Source: Chloroflexota bacterium (GTDB taxonomy: Bacteria > Chloroflexota > Dehalococcoidia > UBA3495). Taken from it: a stretch of 20,622 bases of DNA. Location of the stretch: NCBI GenBank assembly GCA_022563275.1, contig JADFNR010000053.1, positions 2,420 through 23,041 on the forward strand. Reading direction: 5' to 3'. The translations under genes and the position numbers were made by a program. The notes under the pieces are model-generated. The model saw only the letters and a list, made by a program, of their open reading frames with translations, had not been told where the DNA came from and did no database searches. Positions 7,411 to 14,071 of the stretch are shown piece after piece (positions within the stretch are counted from its first letter, which is position 1; every line of letters starts with the position of its first letter).

Positions 7411-7466
7411 AGTAATGAAAAAGGCCGGTAGGACCATTACTGAAATCCATTGGTGAGTGATATCAC
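7411..7466 (+). promoter_or_regulatory. Inverted repeats in the gdhA leader
   Basis: AGTAATG (7411-7417) pairs with CATTACT (7435-7441) around a 17-base loop. GTGATATCAC (7457-7466) is a perfect 10-base palindrome just before the ribosome site CCGGAG (7467-7472). Either could be an operator or a leader structure controlling glutamate dehydrogenase. The rest of 7233-7478 shows no clear promoter. Confidence 0.3.
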
Positions 7467-7478
7467 CGGAGACGCCAG

Positions 7479-8729
7479 ATGCTAAAAACCCAGGATCTGA
7501 ACACCTTTGACCAAGTTAACCTATTTTTCGATAGCGCCGCTGACCGCCTGGGCATAAAAGATGGGCTGCGGGAGATGCTCAAGCGGCCGTGGCGGGAATT
7601 GCTAGTTCAGGTACCCGTGCGCATGGATGACGGCCAGATACAGGTTTTCAGCGGCTCCAGGGTGCAGCACAACGCCGCCCGTGGACCATACAAGGGAGGA
7701 GTCCGCTATCACGCTCAGGCCACCCTTGATGAGGTGCGGGGCTTGGCGTCGCTGATGACTTGGAAAACCGCCCTGGTTAACCTGCCATACGGAGGGGCCA
7801 AGGGCGGAGTCCAGGTGGACCCGGGCCTACTCTCTGAGAGCGAGTTGAACCGGCTCACACGGCGGTACACCCTGAATATCGAGCACCTGATCGGACCCAA
7901 TCGAGACATACCCGCTCCGGACATGGGCACCAACGCCCAGACCATGGCTTGGATGATGGACGCCTACGGACAGTTGCACGGGCACACTCCGGCCATCGTG
8001 ACCGGGAAACCGGTGGAGATGGGCGGCTCTTTGGGCCGTGACTCCGCCACCGGCCGCGGCGTGGCGCTCCTGCTCCAAGAGGCCGCCAGGGACCTGGGCC
8101 TGGACACCCAGGGGGCCAGGGTAGTCGTGCAGGGGTTCGGCAACGTCGGCTCCTGGGCCGCGAGGCTGATGTATGACAACGGCTGCCGGATAATCGCGGT
8201 GAGCAGTGTCGATGGCGGCTTATACAACGCCGGCGGCCTGGACATAGCCCGGTTGCGGGAATACCAGGCGAAGAACGGAGGAATCTCGGGATTCACCGGC
8301 GGCGAAGAGATCTCCAACCGCGAGCTCTTGGAACTGGACTGCGACGTTCTGGTCCCGGCGGCCATCGGTAATGTGATCACCGAAGACAACGTAAAAAACA
8401 TCAAGGCCCCGTTGATCTTGGAGGCGGCCAATCACCCGATCACGCCCGAGGCCGACCGCATCCTGAGCGAAGGCGGGGTCACGATCCTGCCGGACATCCT
8501 GGTGAACGCCGGCGGAGTGGTGGTGTCCTACTTCGAATGGACCCAGAACCTCCAGGAATTCCGTTGGGAGGAGAGCCGGGTTAACGAGGAGCTCAAGAAA
8601 ACCATGCTTCAGGCCTACCACGTGGTGTGGACACGGAGCATCAAAGAAAAGATCACCCACCGCCAGGCGTCCTTCGAGATTGGTGTCCAGCGAGTGGCCA
8701 AAGCCGTGGAGCTACGGGGGTTCGTTTAA
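7479..8729 (+). CDS. gdhA: Glu/Leu/Phe/Val-type dehydrogenase, probable glutamate dehydrogenase
   Basis: A 416-residue enzyme for reversible oxidative deamination of glutamate to 2-oxoglutarate and ammonia, linking carbon and nitrogen metabolism in the cytoplasm. The family signature is clear: G-P-Y-K-G-G-V-R-Y (69-77, with Lys72), L-M-T-W-K (92-96, with Lys96), L-P-Y-G-G-A-K-G-G (102-110, catalytic Lys108) and P-A-P-D-M-G-T (Asp148). The nucleotide-binding glycine motif is G-F-G-N-V-G (219-224). Length fits the hexameric class of about 420 residues. An ATG with CCGGAG at 7467-7472 marks the start. Whether NAD or NADP is used, and whether a branched-chain amino acid is the substrate instead, cannot be settled by eye. 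Confidence 0.93.
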   Translation: MLKTQDLNTFDQVNLFFDSAADRLGIKDGLREMLKRPWRELLVQVPVRMDDGQIQVFSGSRVQHNAARGPYKGGVRYHAQATLDEVRGLASLMTWKTALVNLPYGGAKGGVQVDPGLLSESELNRLTRRYTLNIEHLIGPNRDIPAPDMGTNAQTMAWMMDAYGQLHGHTPAIVTGKPVEMGGSLGRDSATGRGVALLLQEAARDLGLDTQGARVVVQGFGNVGSWAARLMYDNGCRIIAVSSVDGGLYNAGGLDIARLREYQAKNGGISGFTGGEEISNRELLELDCDVLVPAAIGNVITEDNVKNIKAPLILEAANHPITPEADRILSEGGVTILPDILVNAGGVVVSYFEWTQNLQEFRWEESRVNEELKKTMLQAYHVVWTRSIKEKITHRQASFEIGVQRVAKAVELRGFV

Positions 8730-8730
8730 A

Positions 8731-8746
8731 GCTGTCAGCTAACAGC
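8731..8746. repeat. Dispersed 3'-end repeat, copy 2
   Basis: GCTGTCAGCTAACAGC begins one base after the TAA of glutamate dehydrogenase. It belongs to the same family as the site at 1044-1075. Confidence 0.6.
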
Positions 8747-8810
8747 CCCGATTCCATCGTGGCGGTCAGCTTGTTTGGTATGCCAGTTCGGATCGCGGTG
8801 GAGGTACGAA

Positions 8811-8852
8811 AATCCCCCAACCCCCTTTACGAAAGGGGGCTCTTGGTTGATT
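8811..8852. repeat. Imperfect hairpin, CCCCCTTT stem
   Basis: CCCCCTTT (8821-8828) pairs perfectly with AAAGGGGG (8832-8839) around ACG. Flanking AATC/GATT and CCAA/TTGG extend the symmetry. There is no T-run, so this is more likely a dispersed repeat than a classical terminator, although it may end the gdhA transcript. Confidence 0.5.
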
Positions 8853-8868
8853 CTCTGATGGCGATCCT

Positions 8869-8893
8869 CGCTGATAGCTGACCGCTGACCGCT
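8869..8893. repeat. Dispersed 3'-end repeat, copy 3
   Basis: CGCTGATAGCTGACCGCTGA, another member of the GCTGATAGCTGACAGCT family. It ends five bases before the TTGACA of the next promoter, as copy 1 does before its promoter. Confidence 0.55.
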
Positions 8894-8897
8894 CGTA

Positions 8898-8926
8898 TTG
8901 ACACCCCTTGGGCCCCTACGTATCAT
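8898..8926 (+). promoter_or_regulatory. Sigma70-like promoter for the GGT-like gene
   Basis: TTGACA (8898-8903), a 17-base spacer and TATCAT (8921-8926). The transcription start should be near 8933, leaving a leader of about 68 bases before the GTG at 9001. Confidence 0.7.
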
Positions 8927-9000
8927 TCCCTTAAAGGTGGGCCCGTCTTTCCCAGGCACGGGCTTGCACCGCAAACCGGACATGACCGAGGGGGTGCAAC

Positions 9001-10761
9001 GTGGCTATTGGAATCAAGTCCTACCGTCCGACGGTATCTGGGTCGACCCACATGGTGGCGGCCGGGCATTACCTGGCCACCGCGTCGGGTTACCGTATCC
9101 TGGAGCAGGGCGGAAACGCCACCGACGCCGGAGTGGCGGCGGGTATAACCCTGAACGTGGTGCTGCCCCAGTGGACCAACTTTGGCGGCGTGGCCCCCAT
9201 CATCATCCACGACGCCCAGAAGAAAGAAACGGTCGAGATCAGCGGTCTGGGCCGTTGGCCCAAAGCCGCCAACATCGACGACTATCTGGCCAAATACGGC
9301 GGCGACCTGCCCGCCGGCATCCCCCGCACGGTGACCCCGGCTGGGGCCGACGCCTGGATGACCGCCCTGAAACTCTACGGGACCATGACCTTCGAGCAGG
9401 TGGTCACCCCGGCCATGGAACTGGCGGAGAACGGCTTCCCGGTGCCGGCCACCCTGGCCTCGTATTTCGCCAAGTCGGCGGGAGACGATCTAACACACGA
9501 GACTGACGGCCAGACTCATTGGCCGTCCACCGCCGAGATCTTCTACCCCGGCGGCAGGGCGTTCAAGGCAGGGGAAACCCTGGTGCAGAAGGACCTCGCC
9601 CGCAGCTTCATGCGTTTGATCGAGATTGAGCGTGAGAACGCCTCCCAGGGCCGGGAGGCCGCGATACAGGCGGCCCGCGACTTCTTCTACAAGGGCGAGA
9701 TCGCTCAGGAGATGGTGAAATTCCATCAGGAGAACGGCGGCCTCCTGACCATGGATGACCTGGCCGATTTCCATGTCGGCGTCGGGGCCCCAGCCCACGG
9801 CACCTATAAGGGGATCGATGTCTACACCTGCGGGCCCTGGTGCCAGGGACCGGTGAGCATCCAGGCCCTGCAGATACTCGAGGGCATCGACCTGAAAGGC
9901 ATGGGCCACAACAGCGCGGACTACATCCACTCGGTGCTGGGCGCCTTAAGCCTGGCGTTCAGCGACCGTGAGGCGTTCTATGGCGACCCGGACTTCGTGG
10001 ACGTGCCCATGCCGGGCTTGCTGTCCAAGTCCTACGCCGAGGAACGCCGGGCCTTGATCGACCTCCGTAAAGCCTTCGGCGAGATGCCCGAGGCCGGCGA
10101 TCCCTGGCGTCACCAAGGGATGGAATCGCCCAACGGCAAGCCGGCCCGGCCCGAGCCGGTGGGAGGCGGACTGCCGGCCGACACCAGCTACGCCGCGGTC
10201 GTGGACCGCTGGGGCAACGCCTTCTCCGCGACGCCCAGCGACACCATCTCCTACAGCCCCATCGTGCCGGGTCTGGGGTTCATCGTCTCCGGCCGTGGTT
10301 CCCAGTCTTGGCTGGACCACAATCACCCCAGCTCTTTGCAGCCGGGCAAGCGCCCCCGGTTGACTCCAAATCCGGCCCTGGCCATGAAGGACGGCAAGGT
10401 GATGATGCCCTTCGGCACGCCGGGCGGAGACGTTCAGCCCCAGTCCATGGTCCAGTTGTTCCTGAACGTGGCCGAGTTCGGGATGGAAGTGCAGGAAGCC
10501 ATCGAAGCGCCCCGCGTTTCCACCTGGGGCTTCCCCAACTCCTTCTGGCCCCACGCCTACAGACCGGGCTTCGTCGGAGTGGAGGGCCGTATCGCCCCCG
10601 ATGTGGTGGAGGACCTGCGCAAGCGAGGACACTCCGTGGAGGTCTGGGACGACTTCACGCCGCGCATGGGTTCCCTCTGCGCCATCCACGTCGATCAAGA
10701 GCGTGGCAGCCGCAACGGCGGCGCCGATCCCCGCCGCGACGCCTACGCCATGGGCCGCTAA
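9001..10761 (+). CDS. Gamma-glutamyltransferase-like Ntn-hydrolase
   Basis: A 586-residue enzyme of the gamma-glutamyltransferase family. These proenzymes cleave themselves before a Thr, which becomes the N-terminal nucleophile of the small chain and attacks gamma-glutamyl or related amide bonds. Early family features are A-T-A-S-G-Y-R-I-L-E-Q-G-G-N-A-T-D-A (26-43). The processing site is A-D-T-S-Y-A-A-V-V-D (393-402), giving Thr395 as predicted nucleophile, followed by G-N-A-F-S. A further family motif is L-T-P-N-P-A-L and G-T-P-G-G. Arg85 may be the substrate-carboxylate arginine. No signal peptide is seen, unlike the periplasmic enterobacterial enzyme, so a cytoplasmic amidohydrolase is possible. 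The GTG start follows GAGGGGG. It has its own promoter and ends at a strong terminator. Confidence 0.88.
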   Translation: MAIGIKSYRPTVSGSTHMVAAGHYLATASGYRILEQGGNATDAGVAAGITLNVVLPQWTNFGGVAPIIIHDAQKKETVEISGLGRWPKAANIDDYLAKYGGDLPAGIPRTVTPAGADAWMTALKLYGTMTFEQVVTPAMELAENGFPVPATLASYFAKSAGDDLTHETDGQTHWPSTAEIFYPGGRAFKAGETLVQKDLARSFMRLIEIERENASQGREAAIQAARDFFYKGEIAQEMVKFHQENGGLLTMDDLADFHVGVGAPAHGTYKGIDVYTCGPWCQGPVSIQALQILEGIDLKGMGHNSADYIHSVLGALSLAFSDREAFYGDPDFVDVPMPGLLSKSYAEERRALIDLRKAFGEMPEAGDPWRHQGMESPNGKPARPEPVGGGLPADTSYAAVVDRWGNAFSATPSDTISYSPIVPGLGFIVSGRGSQSWLDHNHPSSLQPGKRPRLTPNPALAMKDGKVMMPFGTPGGDVQPQSMVQLFLNVAEFGMEVQEAIEAPRVSTWGFPNSFWPHAYRPGFVGVEGRIAPDVVEDLRKRGHSVEVWDDFTPRMGSLCAIHVDQERGSRNGGADPRRDAYAMGR

Positions 10762-10780
10762 GCCCTATTCCAGTCAATGA

Positions 10781-10820
10781 AAAGGGGCCCCGGCAGAAAA
10801 CTGCCGGGGCCCTTTTGTTT
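10781..10820. terminator. Strong bidirectional rho-independent terminator
   Basis: AAAGGGGCCCCGGCAG (10781-10796), loop AAAA, then CTGCCGGGGCCCTTTT (10801-10816): 16 pairs with a single G-T wobble, followed by a T-rich tail. On the opposite strand a TTTT also follows the stem, so it can serve both the GGT-like gene and the convergent SDR. Confidence 0.88.
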
Positions 10821-10872
10821 CTCGATGGATGTCAGCAAAAGTCCTTCCTCCGCACCGGGGAAAGGTTAGTTC

Positions 10873-10910
10873 CCCCGATGCATCGGGGTGACTCTCGACG
10901 AAGCCGGAGA
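10873..10910. repeat. Palindrome plus a segment shared with 17751-17768
   Basis: CCCCGATGCATCGGGG (10873-10888) is a perfect 16-base palindrome. It is followed by ACTCTCGACGAAGCCGGA (10891-10908), which is identical over 18 bases to 17751-17768, the right arm of a large inverted repeat there. Confidence 0.6.
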
Positions 10911-10914
10911 CGGG

Positions 10915-10947
10915 GGCTGACCGCTGATGGCTGAAAGCTGACAGCTA
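10915..10947. repeat. Dispersed 3'-end repeat, copy 4, containing a gene's stop codon
   Basis: Contains GCTGATGGCTGAAAGCTGAC and then AGCTA. The final CTA (10945-10947) is the TAG stop of the SDR gene on the minus strand. Confidence 0.65.
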
Positions 10948-11694
10948 CTCCGCCGTCCGCCCGCCGTCGATGACCAACTCAGACCCGGTGACGAAGGACG
11001 ATTCGTCCGAGGCCAGGTACAGAGCGCCGTAGGCCACGTCTTCGGGCCGTCCCAACCGCCCCAGAGGCGTCCGGTTCATCCGGTCCTCCCGCATGCCCTC
11101 TTCGGCCAGAAACCCCTCGGTCATGGGGGTCTCGATGGTGCCGGGGTGGACCGAATTGGCCCGGATCCCTTCCGAGGCGTACTGGACCGCGGTGGACTTG
11201 GTCAGCAAACGCACCGCTCCCTTGGATGCCGTATAGGCGGTTGTTTGACGGCTGCCCACCAGGCCGGCCACCGACGATATGTTCACGATGGAGCCGCCTC
11301 CGGCCTTCCGCATCGCCGGTATGGCGTACTTGGTGCCCAAGAAGACCCCTTTGGCATTGATGTTCATCACCAGATCCCACTCGGCCGAGGAAGTCTCTTC
11401 CACGATGTGTGCCCGGTAGATGCCGGCGTTATTGACCAGGATATCCAGCTTGCCGAAGCGGGAGACGGCCTCGTTCACCGCACTCTGCCAGGCCTCTTCG
11501 CTGCTCACATCCAAGGGCACGAAGACGCATTCACCGCCGGCCTCGTTGATCTCGGCCTCCACCTTGCGGCCCTCGTCCTCAAGCACGTCTCCGATGACTA
11601 TCTTGGCCCCTTCTTTGGCGAACAGCTTAGCCTCCACCGCCCCCATCCCCCGGGCGCCGCCGCTGATCAGTGCCACCTTATTCTCCAGACGCAT
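10945..11694 (-). CDS. SDR family oxidoreductase, tandem paralog A
   Basis: A 249-residue classical short-chain dehydrogenase with glycine motif S-G-G-A-R-G-M-G (11-18), N-N-A-G (88-91), catalytic Ser140, and Y-T-A-S-K with Tyr154 and Lys158. It ends with V-I-D-G-G. Asp36 at the end of the second strand favours NAD over NADP. Ungapped comparison by hand with the next gene gives about three quarters identical residues, so this is a tandem duplication. The ATG follows GGGGGAG. The leader GAGAACTA just before the ATG is also shared with the paralog. It lies 45 bases downstream of paralog B and is probably co-transcribed. The alcohol or ketone substrate is unknown. Confidence 0.92.
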   Translation of the reverse strand: MRLENKVALISGGARGMGAVEAKLFAKEGAKIVIGDVLEDEGRKVEAEINEAGGECVFVPLDVSSEEAWQSAVNEAVSRFGKLDILVNNAGIYRAHIVEETSSAEWDLVMNINAKGVFLGTKYAIPAMRKAGGGSIVNISSVAGLVGSRQTTAYTASKGAVRLLTKSTAVQYASEGIRANSVHPGTIETPMTEGFLAEEGMREDRMNRTPLGRLGRPEDVAYGALYLASDESSFVTGSELVIDGGRTAE

Positions 11695-11739
11695 GTAGTT
11701 CTCCCCCAGAATCGTTTTATTGGTCCGGTTGTCAGCCGC

Positions 11740-12489
11740 TTATTGGGCGGTCCAGCCGCCGTCGATGACCAGTTCGGCGCCGGTGACGAAGGACGATTCG
11801 TCGGAAGCCAAGTAAAGGGCGCCGTAGGCCACGTCCTCCGGCTGGCCCAGCCGCCCCAGCGGAGTGGGGTCCAGCCGCTCTTTCTTGAACCGGGCGTCGG
11901 CGATGGCCTCGGCGGTCATGTCGGTCTCGATGACGCCGGGGTGGATCGAGTTTGAGCGGATGCCGTCGGCGGCGTACTGGATGGCGGTGGACTTGGTGAA
12001 TAGCCGCACCGCGCCCTTGGACGCGCTATACGCCGATGAGTAGGCCGCCCCGACCAGCCCCGCAACCGATGAGAGATTGATGATGGAGCCGCCGCCGGCT
12101 TGGCGCATGGCGGGTATGGCTGCCTTGGCGCCAAGGAAAACGCCCTTGGCATTGATGTCCATCACCTGGTCCCATTCGTCGGAGCTGGTTTCCTCGACTC
12201 GACTGTTGCGGAATATACCCGCGTTATTGATCAAAACATCCAGCTTGCCGAAGCGTGCCACCGTCGCGGCCACCGCCTGCTCCCACTGGTCTTCGTCGGT
12301 CACGTCCAAGGGGACGAATAAGCACTCGCCGCCCGTTTCATTGATCTCGGCCTCCACCTTGCGGCCCTCGTCTTCCAGCAGGTCGCCGATAACTATCTTG
12401 GCGCCCTCTTTGGCGAAGAGCTTGGCCTCCACCGCACCCATGCCCTTGGCCCCGCCGCTGATCAGGACCACCTTATTCTCCAGACGCAT
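11740..12489 (-). CDS. SDR family oxidoreductase, tandem paralog B
   Basis: A 249-residue classical short-chain dehydrogenase, the first gene of the pair. Motifs are S-G-G-A-K-G-M-G (11-18), Asp36, N-N-A-G (88-91), Ser140, and Y-S-A-S-K with Tyr154 and Lys158. Most differences from paralog A cluster at residues 64-78, 93-97, 148-155 and 190-208. The last two segments fall where SDRs usually shape the substrate pocket and its lid, suggesting different substrates. The ATG is preceded by GGGAGAG. A good minus-strand promoter lies at 12520-12547. Confidence 0.92.
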   Translation of the reverse strand: MRLENKVVLISGGAKGMGAVEAKLFAKEGAKIVIGDLLEDEGRKVEAEINETGGECLFVPLDVTDEDQWEQAVAATVARFGKLDVLINNAGIFRNSRVEETSSDEWDQVMDINAKGVFLGAKAAIPAMRQAGGGSIINLSSVAGLVGAAYSSAYSASKGAVRLFTKSTAIQYAADGIRSNSIHPGVIETDMTAEAIADARFKKERLDPTPLGRLGQPEDVAYGALYLASDESSFVTGAELVIDGGWTAQ

Positions 12490-12519
12490 ATAGTTCTCTC
12501 CCTTTCTGTTCTTGGGCCG

Positions 12520-12547
12520 ATTTTAATGCTTGCCTGCGTGTAGTCAA
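12520..12547 (-). promoter_or_regulatory. Sigma70-like promoter for the SDR pair
   Basis: On the minus strand: TTGACT (12542-12547), a 16-base spacer and TAAAAT (12520-12525), about 30 bases before the paralog B start codon. It is divergent from the promoter at 12574-12602. Confidence 0.65.
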
Positions 12548-12573
12548 GGGGCCGCATCCGGGCCGGGGCCCGA

Positions 12574-12602
12574 TTGACCGGGCTTTAGGCCGTCGATAGA
12601 AT
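12574..12602 (+). promoter_or_regulatory. Sigma70-like promoter for the TlpA-like operon
   Basis: TTGACC (12574-12579), a 17-base spacer and TAGAAT (12597-12602). Transcription should begin near 12609, leaving fewer than ten bases before the ATG at 12617. This suggests near-leaderless translation, or use of the later ATG at 12650. Confidence 0.65.
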
Positions 12603-12616
12603 GGTTATCACGCCCT

Positions 12617-13174
12617 ATGGAACCACATCCGGCCACACTCCATTCCCCGATGGACCCCCTTTCCAGAATCGGCCGCCGCCATCTAGCGGTCGCGTTGGCC
12701 CTGGCCGGTATCGTTCTCCTGATGGCCTGCGGCGGCTCCGGACAGAGTGCGCGCGACTTTGAAGTGGTCCAATTCGACGGCAAGACATTCCGGTTGTCCC
12801 AGGAAACGTCAGAAAATGCCGTGGTGCTGAATTTCTGGTACCCCAGTTGCCCTCCCTGCCGGGTTGAGATGCCCGCCTTCGAAGCCGCCTGGCAAGAGCT
12901 CAAGGACCGCCCGGTCCGGTTTTTGGGTCTCTACGTCCCCCAGGGGTTCGATTCTGAACAGGACGCCCGCGACTTCGTGGAGGAATTGGGCCTGACCTTC
13001 AGCTTCGCAACCGACCGGCTGGGCCGGATCGCCGAGGCATACGAATTGGAGTATTACCCCAAGACCTATTTCATCAACATGGACGGCGATGTGGTGTCCA
13101 CCTATATCAGCACTCTGGACCCGGAGGAGATCATACAGCGGGTTGTTGCGCTGATCGGAGACCCCGCGTCGTAG
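12617..13174 (+). CDS. TlpA-like thioredoxin-fold lipoprotein
   Basis: A 185-residue exported thiol-disulfide oxidoreductase of the TlpA/ResA type. Arg-rich residues and a hydrophobic stretch (17-36) lead to L-M-A-C-G with lipobox Cys38, so it should be a lipoprotein anchored outside the cytoplasmic membrane. The redox motif is S-C-P-P-C (Cys78 and Cys81) after L-N-F-W-Y-P, and the cis-proline is in Y-Y-P-K-T (Pro148). Members of the family keep cytochrome or copper-site cysteines reduced, and the copper-type membrane gene next door fits such a role by inference. No ribosome site precedes either ATG (12617 or 12650). Met12 at 12650 would still leave a complete signal sequence. Confidence 0.88.
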   Translation: MEPHPATLHSPMDPLSRIGRRHLAVALALAGIVLLMACGGSGQSARDFEVVQFDGKTFRLSQETSENAVVLNFWYPSCPPCRVEMPAFEAAWQELKDRPVRFLGLYVPQGFDSEQDARDFVEELGLTFSFATDRLGRIAEAYELEYYPKTYFINMDGDVVSTYISTLDPEEIIQRVVALIGDPAS

Positions 13175-13214
13175 CGGCCCGTCACGGCGCCCAGACGCCT
13201 GCCCTCTCCGTCTC

Positions 13215-13700
13215 ATGAACGTATTAGACTGGATATTACTGGCCATCCGCTGGGGACACGCGTTGGCGGCGGTCGCGTGGGTCGGCGGCGGCATATTCTA
13301 TCTGATGGTGCTGCGCCCGGCCGTCCAACAGGCCCGGGGGCTCCCGAAGGAAACCAGCCGTGCCATCGGCGTCGAGTTCAGGGGGCTGGTCAGCACTGCC
13401 ATCGCCGTGCTGCTGCTCACCGGCGTCATCTTGTCGGTCTCAAGGCTGACCGAGGAGGCCGTGACCAGTCCCTACGTGGCAGTGTTGGTGGTGAAGATCG
13501 TGCTGGCGCTCTACATGTTCTACGTGGTCCGGTTCATGCGGCAGGACAGCTATCCAGAGGACCCGGAATTGGGTGACTCGCGGTGGCAGCGTCTGCGTGG
13601 GCGTCTCACCGGCACCACAGCCCTTTTGGTGATTGGCATCGGGGTGATAGGATTGTCAGATGTCCTAGACGGTTTGCTTGAGAACGCCTTGGCGTCGTGA
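13215..13700 (+). CDS. CopD-like four-helix membrane protein
   Basis: A 161-residue integral membrane protein with four predicted helices at about residues 5-32, 55-75, 86-108 and 131-150. The first helix carries I-R-W-G-H-A-L-A-A-V-A-W-V-G-G-G with His15, a pattern seen in CopD-domain (copper transport related) and similar heme- or copper-associated proteins. A longer soluble loop lies between helices 3 and 4 (109-130). The gene begins 40 bases after the TlpA-like gene without a clear ribosome site and is probably in the same operon. Copper handling is inferred from family resemblance only. Confidence 0.72.
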   Translation: MNVLDWILLAIRWGHALAAVAWVGGGIFYLMVLRPAVQQARGLPKETSRAIGVEFRGLVSTAIAVLLLTGVILSVSRLTEEAVTSPYVAVLVVKIVLALYMFYVVRFMRQDSYPEDPELGDSRWQRLRGRLTGTTALLVIGIGVIGLSDVLDGLLENALAS

Positions 13701-13724
13701 GCGGCCCATTAAACTGGAGTATCT

Positions 13725-13934
13725 ATGAAGAAAGACTTGATGGACATACTGGCCTGCCCGGTCTGCAAGGGCGAACTGGAATTGCGGTCTGAGGCGGAAG
13801 AGGGTGATGAAGTGATAACCGGCAGTCTCATTTGCGCCGCCTGCGACGAGACCTACCCCATCGAGGATTCAATACCCAATCTGCTGCCGCCGGACCTGCG
13901 CCGGGAGTTGGCGTCGCTTGACGGAGATACTTAA
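13725..13934 (+). CDS. Trm112-like small zinc protein
   Basis: A 69-residue protein of the Trm112 / UPF0434 group. The start M-K-K-D-L-M-D-I-L-A-C-P-V-C-K-G is diagnostic. A second C-A-A-C follows, so four cysteines (11, 14, 37, 40) can bind one zinc. Y-P-I-E-D-S-I-P-N-L-L matches the conserved C-terminal segment. In better-known organisms Trm112 activates methyltransferases; bacterial versions are mostly uncharacterised. GGAG lies a few bases before the ATG. It is third in the plus-strand trio, 24 bases after the membrane protein, and is followed by a strong terminator. Confidence 0.88.
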   Translation: MKKDLMDILACPVCKGELELRSEAEEGDEVITGSLICAACDETYPIEDSIPNLLPPDLRRELASLDGDT

Positions 13935-13975
13935 CGGCGTTCATCTCTTAAGCCATAAAGCCGTAGACCTAAGGT

Positions 13976-14014
13976 AAAGAGGCCCGCCCCGATGGAATCG
14001 GGGCGGGCCTCTTT
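13976..14014. terminator. Bidirectional terminator hairpin
   Basis: A perfect 18-base stem: AAAGAGGCCCGCCCCGAT (13976-13993), loop GGA, ATCGGGGCGGGCCTCTTT (13997-14014). It sits between convergent operons (Trm112-like and selenoprotein). The T-run is short on both sides. The stem-loop centre CCCCGATGGAATCGGGG resembles that of the hairpin at 19565-19605. Confidence 0.8.
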
Positions 14015-14071
14015 GGTCTTCCGTGGTTTTCCGGGGTTTTCTGGGTTATTCGCCTGATTAGAACTGCGGTC

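Noticed and set aside
9946..10698. Open frame of 250 codons antisense to the GGT-like gene
   Set aside because: The plus-strand GGT family motifs are continuous across this region.
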